Shown piece after piece: positions 1 through 8,689 of a stretch of DNA of 64,000 bases (its first letter is position 1; every line of letters begins with the position of its first letter). A program made the translations under genes and the position numbers. The notes under the pieces are model-generated. The model did no database searches, was not told the origin of the DNA, and worked only from the letters and a program-made list of their open reading frames with translations. This DNA is from CAZPXZ01 sp965221505 (GTDB lineage Bacteria > Pseudomonadota > Alphaproteobacteria > Rhodobacterales > CAZPXZ01): positions 2,046,001-2,110,000 of the forward strand of contig CBDCSI010000001.1 of the NCBI GenBank assembly GCA_965221505.1. The letters are read 5' to 3'.

Positions 1-334
1 TCCCGATCTTGCGGTACGGAATGGCACCCGACTCGAGGAGTCCGACCAGATAGGGTCGGGAAACGCTGAGGAAATCAGCGGCCTGTTGCGTCGTGAGTTC
101 CGTATCCCTGTAGATCACGATGACCGAATTTCCGGACGCGATGCCCTCGAGAGCCTCCAGAAGTAGGGGGGCCACCGATGCGGGCACCCCGATGGCATCT
201 TGCCCCTGGTAACCGCATACGAGAAGCGTCGGGGCGCAGTTCTCATCCAGTAATGTTCGCAGGCGCTGGGCGAACGCGCGTGCCATTTCGGCCTCTGTCT
301 GCGGAGGCGTTGTCGCGCGGGTCAATGCGTTCAT
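1..334 (-). CDS. excisionase-type helix-turn-helix protein (antitoxin-like), 3' end off window
   Basis: The gene reads leftward off the window, so only the first 111 codons (from the ATG beginning at 334) are visible. Residues about 79-110 form an excisionase/MerR-like helix-turn-helix: 'QQAADFLSVSRPYLVGLL' followed by 'GAIPYRKIG', the recognition-wing pattern typical of this family. The N-terminal 75 residues have no motif I recognise. Proteins of this shape are often the antitoxin or regulator partner of a PIN-domain toxin, and that gene would lie beyond the left edge. It sits 208 bp downstream of the DrmMI-like methylase in the same direction, so it may be a third gene of the DISARM transcript or an inserted toxin-antitoxin pair. 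The DNA-binding call is fairly secure; the antitoxin role is inference. Confidence 0.72.
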   Translation of the reverse strand, partial: MNALTRATTPPQTEAEMARAFAQRLRTLLDENCAPTLLVCGYQGQDAIGVPASVAPLLLEALEGIASGNSVIVIYRDTELTTQQAADFLSVSRPYLVGLLESGAIPYRKIG

Positions 335-542
335 CGGTCGGTCAATCCAGACCGGTCTCCGCTGCACTCGTAGCGACAGACTCCGGTAACTGCAATATTC
401 GAATCGTCCGACGCCAGATCGCTACCCTCGGATCTGCTGCTTCGAGCATTCCCGCTTTCTGCGCTTGCACCGAGGGAAAGAGACGCTGCTGCACGTAGAG
501 ACCATTGGTCCGTCATCGGGCGCAGCGGTGTGACGATCATGA

Positions 543-3500
543 TCATGCACCCGCGAGCCGTTCCTCTGCAGCGCGTTCGGCGTTTAGAGCAAGGAGGCGA
601 GCCAGCACTTCTTCGCGCACCTCGTCCGGCCAGCGATAGCGATACGGTTTCTTCCTGCGTCCCCAGTTCTCTTCGTCAATTTCGTAGTCGAGCAGGAATT
701 CGCAATCGGTCGGGATATCGTTCCAGCCGTAGGCGTCAAGCACCGCGCGATCCATTTCCGCATGGAGTTCGCGCAGCCGGACGATGTCGGGATTACGCTC
801 ATCGCGGTCGTGAAAACGGTTGTAGGTCTTGGTCATGCCCTCGTCGTTCTCGACCATCAGTGCCGCACGATACGCGTAGTACGCCTTCCCAGCGGTTTCG
901 AGTGCCAAGTGTGTTTCCCAGTTCTCCGGAAAGGGGAAATTCTCAAAGCAGTCGGTGGGGGTGTAACGAAGACCATCTCCCAACGTGGAAGCAAGAAATC
1001 GTGTCCAGACTTCATGTGGTCGAGTTTGTAGTACGCAAAACGCGGAGAATTGACGGAAGACGAACACGTTGTGCGGTCCGGAAAAGACTATGTCTGGCGC
1101 TAAGAAACAAAATTGCATGTGTTGACAGGTAAACCCGTGAAACATCACCCTGTCCAAGCCTTCAATGGCTGCGTACAGTTCCGGTCGCGCTCGCTCGAAA
1201 TGCCACCAACGCGCCGTGGAATGGCTTGCTCTCGTTCCCATAACCAACGACTCAACGATCTTCAAGAGCTCGGGCCAATCCGACGCAACCGGATAGGGAT
1301 AATCTGGTGGCACCACTCCATCGCGCCGCCAATCTTGCCTCCTCTTCTCGTTAACTTCCCGCCAGGTTGCGCCCAGCTCTGCGCGGCGAAGCGGATAGTC
1401 CCGGAAATTTATCACGTATCGATGATGGGAGTGTGTCGGACTGGAATTTACTTCGTCCCCGCCGATATATGGAAGGATCACTTCCTGATTCCGCGAGTCC
1501 GCTGAGATCAGACGCTGCATTTCACGAATCGGCGTCGCCATGCCCGTCGTGTCCGTGTCGTCGAACGTGAATCCCTTGCCAAGGACGATGCTGCCCTGGA
1601 AGCACCTGCCGGTGTTGGCCTCAAGCCGTTCGGGATCGTCGTGCCCCCCATCGTGAAACAGGAACGCCGTGATTCGCTCGACTTCCCGCCCGTCGATCAT
1701 CTTCGGCCCGCAATATCCGCCCTTGGCGATGTGGACGACACTCACCACGACCGCCGCCTCGCCTGGCCACTTCAGGCGGCGCCGGACGCGATAGACCTCG
1801 CCACCGTGCTTGCAGATCCAGCGCAGTCCGGTGGACCGGGTATCCCCCTGCCCGATGGTGTTCGTCGCGATCAGACCGAGCGTGCCTCCTTCCCGAAGGA
1901 GGTCGAACGACCTGCGATAGAAATGCGCCACGAGGTCCGCATTGCCGTGGCTCTCCGGATGCACCTCCTTGAGCCAGGCGGGATAGTTCGCGGGGTTTGC
2001 GGCCGCCAGGGTATTCTTTCCTGCGAACGGCGGATTGCCGATGATCGCATCGAAGCCCGGGTTGCCGCGCTCGAACACTTCCAGGAATTCGATCTGCCAG
2101 TGGAAGGGATCGATCCCGTGATCGTCGTCCCGTAGCCGGGCGGCGAGCGCCTCCAGCCGCTCCTGCCATCCGCTGTCATCGCCTTCCACAGGCTCGCTTA
2201 CCCTGTGCCGTTCCCTTACCCGCTCCTTCTTCGTGTCCGCCGCAAAATACGCGGAAACCAGTGCGTCGCCGATCAGTCTCGGCTCCCCGACTGCGGCTCG
2301 CGCCCGGTCGAGCATCGGTCGCAGCTCCTCCTCCCGGCGCTCCCCTACCGCTTCGCGAAGCCGCTGGAATTCCCCCTTTGCATGCGCAAGCCGATCCTCC
2401 ACAATTGTACGAATCAGTCTCGGTTTCCGTTCGTCGCGACGCGGCTTCCAGTCGAGCGCCTCGATACTTGGGATGTCGAGACCGACCAGACTGTCGCCGC
2501 AACGCAGAGCGTGGTCCACGAACGTGAACTCGTGGTCCTTCGCCAGCGTTGCGAGCCAGAGCGACAGGCGCGCGAGATCGATGGCCATGGGATTCCGGTC
2601 GACGCCGTAGAGGCAGCGCTGGGCGACCAGCCGCTGCGCATGCAAGAGTTCGTCCATGTCGGGCGCCAATTCGGAAGTCCCCCCACCCTTCGCCCATGCC
2701 CTCACCAGGCGCTCGGCGAGCTGGCGGCAGGCTTCGACCAGGAACGCTCCCGAACCCGTCGCCGGGTCGAGCACGCGCAGATCCAGAATGTCCTCGGGTG
2801 AGGCATCTTCACCGAGCCGCTCGAAGATCGGCCTGAGCGCCTCGGCAACGATCGGCTCCGTAAGCGAACGCGGCGTGTAGTGGCTGCCGGACCGCCGACG
2901 CTCGTCGGTGGGCTGGAGGACCGGAACCCAGGCCCCCACCATGTCGGGCGTCGCATCCTGGTCGATCACGCGCTCGAGCGCGACGACGAGATCCTCGACG
3001 GTAGAGGCTTGACGCAACGCGGCAAGCGCCTTGCCGGTCAGCTTCCGATCCGTTGCGTCCTGAAGCGCCTTCGGGCGCTGTCCGCCCTCGACCCCTAACA
3101 GGCGGTCGAGATCGACGATCGCCGCGGCACCGCTCCTTTTCGGCGAAGACACCGCGATCGAGCGCCCGGTCGTCAACTCGACCCGGAACCCCATGATCGC
3201 TTCGTAGACCGACCCGATCTGCTCGACGTCCAAGGTTCGGTATGACAACCGCTCGCCGTCGAGGACCATGAGGCTCTGCAGCACATTCCAGACGGTCGAA
3301 TCGGGAACCAGCGGAATCTGCGCGTCGCCTTCGGGTCCCCGTCCCTCCAGGAACGGAAAGCGGTCGGGATCGAACAGGGTTCCCTTGCGTGCGACGAACT
3401 GGAGACCGCAGCCGTGACCGCCGCCGGAATGAACCAGGCGAAACAGGGAGAGCAGCTGCGCCCACGCGCCGAAGCGCTGGTCCATCGTATCCGGCCAGGC

Positions 3501-4469
3501 CGCCTCGTCGTCCCGAAGCCGGGCGAACAGGCCGCCCAGCGAATAGTGCTGCTGGTAGACCTCGTGATCCGGCATGAGGCCCCGATCCTCGGCGTACAGA
3601 ACGAAAACGAGCCGCATGAGGGTCGTTATGAGTCCGCCGTACAGTTGGTCCGGATCGCTCTGCGCCAATTCGGTCGTCTGCCCGCCGCGCGCATCCGCGG
3701 CGACCAGTCCGCGCAGCAATTCGTGCAGCGCCGCAAGCACCTGGCGGGAGAGCCGGGTCGAGACCTCGGCCTGCCGCTCGCGGCTCTCGGCCAGGAGGGC
3801 CGGCAGCCGTTCCTCGGTAGTACCTCCGAACAGCCTGTCCGCCGACAGGAGCATGTCGAACGCGGCGAGGATCGGTCGACCCGCCGGGAGCGCCATCTGA
3901 GAAAACTCGAACGTCGCATGACCCGATGTCTCGCCCCACGGCGCGTAGACCAGACGGACGCGCTCGCCGGTGCAGAGCAACCCGACGGGAATGCCGGTCT
4001 CGCGAAGCAGTCGCTCGAATCGGGCTTGGCGGGACGCGCTCCAGCCGGCCCCGTCGTCAGGCGGACGATCGAGGTCGGCGCCGTCTTCCTCGACACGGAT
4101 CAGCATCGTCCACGCCACGCCGTCGTCCCCCGGCACCGCCCATGTCGGCGCGAGCACGGTTCCCAGCTCGGGAAGAGCGACCTCCAGCGAATCCCGGTGG
4201 CCCTCCGCATCGACGAGGTCGCCTTCCTCCCAGTCGAGCCAGTCGACAAACAGCCGGCGCAAATCACCGGCAAACCGCCAACGAGAAGTCGTCTCGCCTC
4301 GGCTCTCTCGCAGAAGCTCGCGGAATTCGCGCTGGCGTTCGGCAACGTTTCGGTCCGGCACGACCTGCGCCTCGACCATCACGGTCGGCGAGACGACGAG
4401 GCCCTCCGGCTGTACGAAGCCGAGCCATTCCTGGTGCGCAAAGATCAAGCGCTCGCGCTGCCGGTCCAT
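543..4469 (-). CDS. drmMI: DISARM class 1 adenine-N6 DNA methylase (DrmMI-like)
   Basis: A 1308-residue Eco57I/N6-adenine methylase that would mark host DNA so that the DISARM machinery spares it. The S-adenosylmethionine motif I 'LDPATGSGAFLVEACRQ' is near residue 567, 'YGVDRNPMAIDLARLSLW' near 620, and the catalytic NPPF tetrapeptide ('GNPPFAGKNT') near 812. The last 400 residues look like a target-recognition region. No nuclease motif is evident, which argues against a type IIG restriction enzyme. It starts 6 bp after the stop of the SNF2 helicase, in the same direction, so the two are surely co-transcribed. That helicase-methylase pair defines class 1 DISARM, whereas a BREX PglX would sit with pglZ and brxC. 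The methylase call is very strong; the DISARM assignment rests on the neighbour. Confidence 0.85.
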   Translation of the reverse strand: MDRQRERLIFAHQEWLGFVQPEGLVVSPTVMVEAQVVPDRNVAERQREFRELLRESRGETTSRWRFAGDLRRLFVDWLDWEEGDLVDAEGHRDSLEVALPELGTVLAPTWAVPGDDGVAWTMLIRVEEDGADLDRPPDDGAGWSASRQARFERLLRETGIPVGLLCTGERVRLVYAPWGETSGHATFEFSQMALPAGRPILAAFDMLLSADRLFGGTTEERLPALLAESRERQAEVSTRLSRQVLAALHELLRGLVAADARGGQTTELAQSDPDQLYGGLITTLMRLVFVLYAEDRGLMPDHEVYQQHYSLGGLFARLRDDEAAWPDTMDQRFGAWAQLLSLFRLVHSGGGHGCGLQFVARKGTLFDPDRFPFLEGRGPEGDAQIPLVPDSTVWNVLQSLMVLDGERLSYRTLDVEQIGSVYEAIMGFRVELTTGRSIAVSSPKRSGAAAIVDLDRLLGVEGGQRPKALQDATDRKLTGKALAALRQASTVEDLVVALERVIDQDATPDMVGAWVPVLQPTDERRRSGSHYTPRSLTEPIVAEALRPIFERLGEDASPEDILDLRVLDPATGSGAFLVEACRQLAERLVRAWAKGGGTSELAPDMDELLHAQRLVAQRCLYGVDRNPMAIDLARLSLWLATLAKDHEFTFVDHALRCGDSLVGLDIPSIEALDWKPRRDERKPRLIRTIVEDRLAHAKGEFQRLREAVGERREEELRPMLDRARAAVGEPRLIGDALVSAYFAADTKKERVRERHRVSEPVEGDDSGWQERLEALAARLRDDDHGIDPFHWQIEFLEVFERGNPGFDAIIGNPPFAGKNTLAAANPANYPAWLKEVHPESHGNADLVAHFYRRSFDLLREGGTLGLIATNTIGQGDTRSTGLRWICKHGGEVYRVRRRLKWPGEAAVVVSVVHIAKGGYCGPKMIDGREVERITAFLFHDGGHDDPERLEANTGRCFQGSIVLGKGFTFDDTDTTGMATPIREMQRLISADSRNQEVILPYIGGDEVNSSPTHSHHRYVINFRDYPLRRAELGATWREVNEKRRQDWRRDGVVPPDYPYPVASDWPELLKIVESLVMGTRASHSTARWWHFERARPELYAAIEGLDRVMFHGFTCQHMQFCFLAPDIVFSGPHNVFVFRQFSAFCVLQTRPHEVWTRFLASTLGDGLRYTPTDCFENFPFPENWETHLALETAGKAYYAYRAALMVENDEGMTKTYNRFHDRDERNPDIVRLRELHAEMDRAVLDAYGWNDIPTDCEFLLDYEIDEENWGRRKKPYRYRWPDEVREEVLARLLALNAERAAEERLAGA

Positions 4470-4475
4470 GTCCCG

Positions 4476-7400
4476 CTATCCCGTCTGCGGCCAGAGATAG
4501 ACGAGACCGAGCGGGTCGATCCGGACGGCCTGAACCTCGTAGGTCTTTTCGATTCGGTCCGGCTCGCTCTTGAGTTCGACCTCAATGTCGCCCAGGCGCA
4601 GGTCCCATGCGCGGCGGTCCGCTTCGAACTGGCGCTGCTCGGCGTCGTTGAACTTGAACCTGAGCTGCGTCGAGTTCGCCTTCGCGGCCTCCGCGATCCC
4701 TGCGATCCTCGCCCTCTGGCCCTCCAGGAGGTCGATCATGCTGCGCTTCTCTACCTCCGAACGTTCCGCCAACCGTCTCTTCGCAGCCTCGGCGAACTCC
4801 CCTGCCCGACGCTCGAGATGGGGCCGCAGGTCCGCGATATCGACGGCTGCCGACGCCGCGAGACGCTCCGCGACCCGATCCGGAACGCTGTGTCGGCTCG
4901 CCATGTCGAGCGCCGCTTGCAGCGAGCGGAGTGTCGACTGTTCCCCCGCGCGTCCGTAGGGCGCAAGCGCTCCCCGGCGCCGCGCAGGATCGATCCAGCG
5001 TGCGGCGACGGGGACGATCTCCTCGTGCAGGCGCGCTGCGCGCGGCCCGTAGACAGCCAGCCGGCCGAGCAGGATCACGCGAGGAATTGCGTCAGGCGCG
5101 ATCGTCAGGCATGCCTTCGACAGGTCATGGTGGATGAGGCCTTGCGAGGTGAACCGGCCAAGCAGGCGCCGTGCGACGCGATGCTCGAGATGAAGGTGCA
5201 CCGCGTTCTCTCCGAGACGCCCCGTATCCTCGAACGTCACGGGCCGAATCGGGGCAGAGCGACGCCATTCGCCGATGCGCCAGTCTCGCGGTCGAGGCTT
5301 TCGCAGTGCGTCGAGCGCTACGGTCCAGCCTTGACCCGTCGCCGATTCGCCGTCCATGGCCGGAAAGACATACTGCGTCGGCGTGTCCGGCGCCCGCTCC
5401 CCGCCTGGCTCGAGCTCCGCGAGGGCGGGCGCTTCCGCAAGCGTCAGGCTCATCGACAGCGTTTGGCGGAACCGTTCCGGCGTAAGGCCAATATGCGTCC
5501 GCGACCGTTCGAGGCGACTGCGCAAGCGATCCACCTCTTCGCTGAGGCGGTCCTGGCGAAGACGCGCCTCCTCGAGCTCCGCATCGACGGTCGCCTGGCG
5601 CTCATCCGCCCGAAGACCCGGAATCTCGGCGGCGAGCCGGTTCACGCGGTCGCGTCGGATGCCCTCCCCGGCCAGCGGCTCGACGAGCCGTTCTTCGAGA
5701 ACCCTCGAGACGCTGCCGAGTTGCTCGCGGATGCGCTCGACTTTCTCGACCAGCGTCTGCAGCACGCGATCCTCGGGACGCTGGGCGAACACGAAGTAGC
5801 GGCAGTACACCTCGTCTTCAGGCTGCAGCTTGCGGTCGATCCGGCCGTTGCGCTGATCGAGTCGGCTCGGGTTCCACGGCAGGTCGAAGTGGAACAGGTC
5901 ATGGCAATGACGCTGCAGATTGAGGCCCTCGCGCGCTGCATCGGTCGCGATCAGAATGCGCAGCGGATGGTCGCCCGGCTCGCCGTTAAACGCCCGCTTG
6001 ACCTCCTCGCGCCGTTCGCGGGAGGTCGTCCCGGTGAACGACGCGATCCGTTCCGGAGCCAGGTCCGTGTCGGCAATCTCTTCATTGAGGCAACGCTGCA
6101 GCCAGCGGCGCGTATCCTCGTATTCCGTGAAAATCAGCAGGCGACGGTCGTTCCACCGCTGATCCCCGTGCCGGAAAGTCGACAGACCGGGGCACATATT
6201 CGTCCTGATCCACTTGACGATGTAGCCTACGCGCGGGTCGCCGCCGTATCGGCTCCTCTCCGCGACCTCCCGCATCCTGTCCACCATGAGAAGCTCGCGG
6301 GTCAGCGCCTCTCGCGTCCCTGTCCGGCTTCCGTCCGTCGATGCCGCGGTGGCTCTCGACATAAGGCTCTCCAGATCGGCCTCGGACGGGGTGACCGCGT
6401 CGCGAGCGCCATCGGACTCGGATTGGTCTTCCGCATCTGATTCGTAATCGACACGCTCTGCGTCGACCCCGGGGGCAACGGTCAGCCGCTCCAGTTCGGC
6501 ATGTGCGGCCCGTGTCAACGAATCCGCCTCGGCCTCCCGCTCGAGTGCGCGTTCGACGCTATCGCGGTGAACCTTGAGCGTTCTCGCGAAGGCCTCGATC
6601 GACGATAGCAGGCGCTTCTGCAGACCGCCGGTCACCAGGGCACCGGCGGTCTGTTGCGACTTCGGTCCGCTGGCGAGCCGGGCCTCCCGCATGCGTCGAT
6701 AGTCGTCCAGCATTTCCGGGAGCCAGAGTTCCGGCGCGTCCGGCGGCAATCCGTCAATGACGACGGGGATCACGTTGCGCTTCGGAAAGCCGCCTTCCAG
6801 CGCCCGGATATCGGACTTGAGTCGACGGACGAGCACGTCGTCGAGTTGCCCCTTCTGCACCGGGACGCCGCGACAGAAGCGTTGCGGATCCAGGATTTCG
6901 AGAAGCGCCGAGAAACTGTTCGAGTGACCGTTATGGGGCGTAGCCGAAAGGAAGAGCCGATGCTCGAATCGCGGCGCGATGTCGCGTATGGCGCGCGTGA
7001 TCTGGGAGTCGATCGCGTATCGTGCTCCGCTCGCGGGCGCGACGTTATGGGCCTCGTCGAGGATTAGGAGCGTCTGCGGGGCGAAGTCTCCGAGCCAGTC
7101 CCGCAACCCCGACGCATAGGCCTCGTCGATCAGCAATCGGTGAGAAATCAGGAACCTGCCCCGCGTGGTCCAGGGATTGACGGCAAAGCCTCGCTCACGG
7201 CGCACGCGCACGACGTATTCCCGATCGAGAATGACGAACGTCAGGCCGAACCGGGCTTCCATCTCGTCCTGCCATTGCTCGAGCATGGCGGGCGGACAGG
7301 AAACGACGATCCGGTCGACGCGCCGGCGCAGAAGCAGCTCGCGTGCGATGAGTCCCGCTTCGATGGTCTTGCCGAGGCCGACGTCGTCCGCGATGAACAG

Positions 7401-7790
7401 GTTGACGCGCGGCATCCGAAGCGCCTTACGGAGAGGCGCCAGCTGATAGGGATCGATTCGGATGCCGGCGCGAAACGGCGCCTGAAACAGACTGGGGTCG
7501 GTAGCCGTCACACAGTTCCAGGTCAGGGTGCGGAGATAGGCCGCAAACTGGCCGGGATCGTCGAAGCCCTTCTGGGCGACCGTGGCCCAACCGTCCTCGA
7601 GCAAGATCCTGGCATCGAGCTCATGCTCCCACAGGACCGACAGCGCCTGGCCCTGTGCGTCGTCGTCGATGCAGGAGAGGTCCACCAGCCTCGCGTCGGA
7701 CGGAGACGAAGGCGGCTCGACCCGCTCCACCAGGTACCGCCGCTGGCGCACCAGCGCGATTTGGCCGGGCTCGGGACAAGGTGCGTTCAC
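4476..7790 (-). CDS. drmD: DISARM SNF2-like helicase (DrmD-like)
   Basis: A 1104-residue superfamily 2 helicase of the SNF2/RapA group. The N-terminus ('VRQRRYLVERV', then 'LSCIDDDAQGQ') has the layout of DrmD proteins. Walker A 'DDVGLGKTIEAGL' lies near residue 137, the DEAH box 'LILDEAHN' near 247, motif III 'LSATPHNGH' near 285, and C-terminal helicase motifs 'TDAAREGLNLQ' and 'DQRNGRIDR' at about 620-650. A long charged region after residue 670 is probably coiled-coil. In class 1 DISARM this ATPase acts with the adjacent methylase against incoming phage DNA. It is the first gene of the leftward operon; the partner genes drmA, drmB and drmC are not visible and would have to be left of the window. 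Family confidence is high, system assignment good. Confidence 0.87.
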   Translation of the reverse strand: MNAPCPEPGQIALVRQRRYLVERVEPPSSPSDARLVDLSCIDDDAQGQALSVLWEHELDARILLEDGWATVAQKGFDDPGQFAAYLRTLTWNCVTATDPSLFQAPFRAGIRIDPYQLAPLRKALRMPRVNLFIADDVGLGKTIEAGLIARELLLRRRVDRIVVSCPPAMLEQWQDEMEARFGLTFVILDREYVVRVRRERGFAVNPWTTRGRFLISHRLLIDEAYASGLRDWLGDFAPQTLLILDEAHNVAPASGARYAIDSQITRAIRDIAPRFEHRLFLSATPHNGHSNSFSALLEILDPQRFCRGVPVQKGQLDDVLVRRLKSDIRALEGGFPKRNVIPVVIDGLPPDAPELWLPEMLDDYRRMREARLASGPKSQQTAGALVTGGLQKRLLSSIEAFARTLKVHRDSVERALEREAEADSLTRAAHAELERLTVAPGVDAERVDYESDAEDQSESDGARDAVTPSEADLESLMSRATAASTDGSRTGTREALTRELLMVDRMREVAERSRYGGDPRVGYIVKWIRTNMCPGLSTFRHGDQRWNDRRLLIFTEYEDTRRWLQRCLNEEIADTDLAPERIASFTGTTSRERREEVKRAFNGEPGDHPLRILIATDAAREGLNLQRHCHDLFHFDLPWNPSRLDQRNGRIDRKLQPEDEVYCRYFVFAQRPEDRVLQTLVEKVERIREQLGSVSRVLEERLVEPLAGEGIRRDRVNRLAAEIPGLRADERQATVDAELEEARLRQDRLSEEVDRLRSRLERSRTHIGLTPERFRQTLSMSLTLAEAPALAELEPGGERAPDTPTQYVFPAMDGESATGQGWTVALDALRKPRPRDWRIGEWRRSAPIRPVTFEDTGRLGENAVHLHLEHRVARRLLGRFTSQGLIHHDLSKACLTIAPDAIPRVILLGRLAVYGPRAARLHEEIVPVAARWIDPARRRGALAPYGRAGEQSTLRSLQAALDMASRHSVPDRVAERLAASAAVDIADLRPHLERRAGEFAEAAKRRLAERSEVEKRSMIDLLEGQRARIAGIAEAAKANSTQLRFKFNDAEQRQFEADRRAWDLRLGDIEVELKSEPDRIEKTYEVQAVRIDPLGLVYLWPQTG

Positions 7791-8226
7791 GGTGCCAATC
7801 CGACCGACCTCGAATCGTTCTGGAAGCTCAGCACTGGTTGCGCTTTCTGCAGCTGGCGGGGCCAGGCTTCATCGAGCGGAACCTCGTCGGCCGACACCGT
7901 TCCAGAACGATCATGTACGTCCACCGGATACGGCGACGCCAGCCGGGGTCCGATGGCATTCGTGGCGCTCGACTGCATCCGGCTCCTGACACGATATGTC
8001 GTAGTCCTCACGCACCGGATACGCGACCGTCCAAAGGATGCGGTACGCAGCCAAGCGACGGCAGAGCCACGGGAGTGTATCCGTTTGCGCCTGTAGCGTC
8101 TAATCTCCCTTCGGAATCTTGACCAACCTGTCGACAATGCGGGTCCTGCGGGCCCGCGGCGTACTTGACGACGCTGCCTGCGACCTCTGGCGCCGGGGAT
8201 CCAACGGAGACTTGGGAGCAAGACTC
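7791..8226. other. 436-bp region upstream of the DISARM genes; possible broken small ORF on minus strand
   Basis: This is the divergent gap between the helicase and the DUF2283 gene and must contain the DISARM promoter, though no clear -35/-10 pair stands out. On the minus strand two overlapping frames look coding-like: one includes 'AAYRILWTVAYPVREDYD' (about 7920-8110), and a second frame closer to the helicase includes 'VDVHDRSGTVSADEVPLDEA' and ends at 7787. Joined by a frameshift they would make a small protein of roughly 100 residues. I do not recognise either part. It may be a decayed gene or chance. Confidence 0.25.
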
Positions 8227-8499
8227 GTGACGTCACGCTTGCCACGCGTAGTCTACGACAGCGACTCGGACGTTCTCTACGTTTCTTCGCGACCGGGAAA
8301 GTGCGGCATCGCCCGGGAGAGCATGCCCGGAGTGCTTTGGAGATACGAGCCCGGAACGGAAGAGATCGTCGGCGTCACAGTGATCGACTTCATGGGCTAC
8401 TGGCGCGCTCGATTGAATGACCCCGAGCGTGACCTGGCGAAACGCCTGCAAATCGGACCCGGAGAAATGAAGTCATTGCTGAGTCTTCCCGGCGGGTAG
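8227..8499 (+). CDS. DUF2283 family small protein
   Basis: A 90-residue protein matching the DUF2283 pattern: 'VVYDSDSDVLYV' at the N-terminus, a short 'RPGK' turn, and a middle 'GVTVIDFMGYW' strand. The GTG at 8227 is chosen because GGGAG lies 8 bp upstream and the family begins just before the YDSDSD strand; an in-frame extension to 8119 is possible but has no homology-like content. DUF2283 proteins are of unknown function and are often found beside small toxin-like DUF4258 proteins; no such partner is visible here. It is transcribed away from the DISARM genes. It may belong to the mobile or defence neighbourhood, which is inference. Confidence 0.75.
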   Translation: MTSRLPRVVYDSDSDVLYVSSRPGKCGIARESMPGVLWRYEPGTEEIVGVTVIDFMGYWRARLNDPERDLAKRLQIGPGEMKSLLSLPGG

Positions 8500-8689
8500 C
8501 GGCGCGACTCCTCGATATCGGACTCTCGACGGCACTCGCTCTTGGCGATTCGAACGGTATGGCGTCATCAGCAAGGCGTTATTCTCGATGCGCTGGGCCA
8601 GCCCGCGACTCCAACGCGCAACGCAATTCGGCGGACAACAACCATTAGGGAGATCGCTACCGTAGCGCAGTCTTGGCGAGCAGCGTGGC

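Noticed and set aside
331..546. 71-codon minus-strand ORF whose stop overlaps the start of the HTH gene (ATGA)
   Set aside because: No motif or ribosome site and a Ser/Arg-rich shadow composition; the overlap is probably coincidental.
543..4469. Alternative reading of the methylase as BREX PglX or a type IIG restriction enzyme
   Set aside because: The co-directional SNF2 helicase with DrmD-like N-terminus fits DISARM; no PglZ, BrxC or nuclease motif is visible.
7787..8245. 152-codon minus-strand ORF overlapping the start of the DUF2283 gene
   Set aside because: Its N-terminal half is Arg-rich and antisense to the DUF2283 start region; only the C-terminal part looks coding-like, so it is mentioned as a possible broken gene instead.
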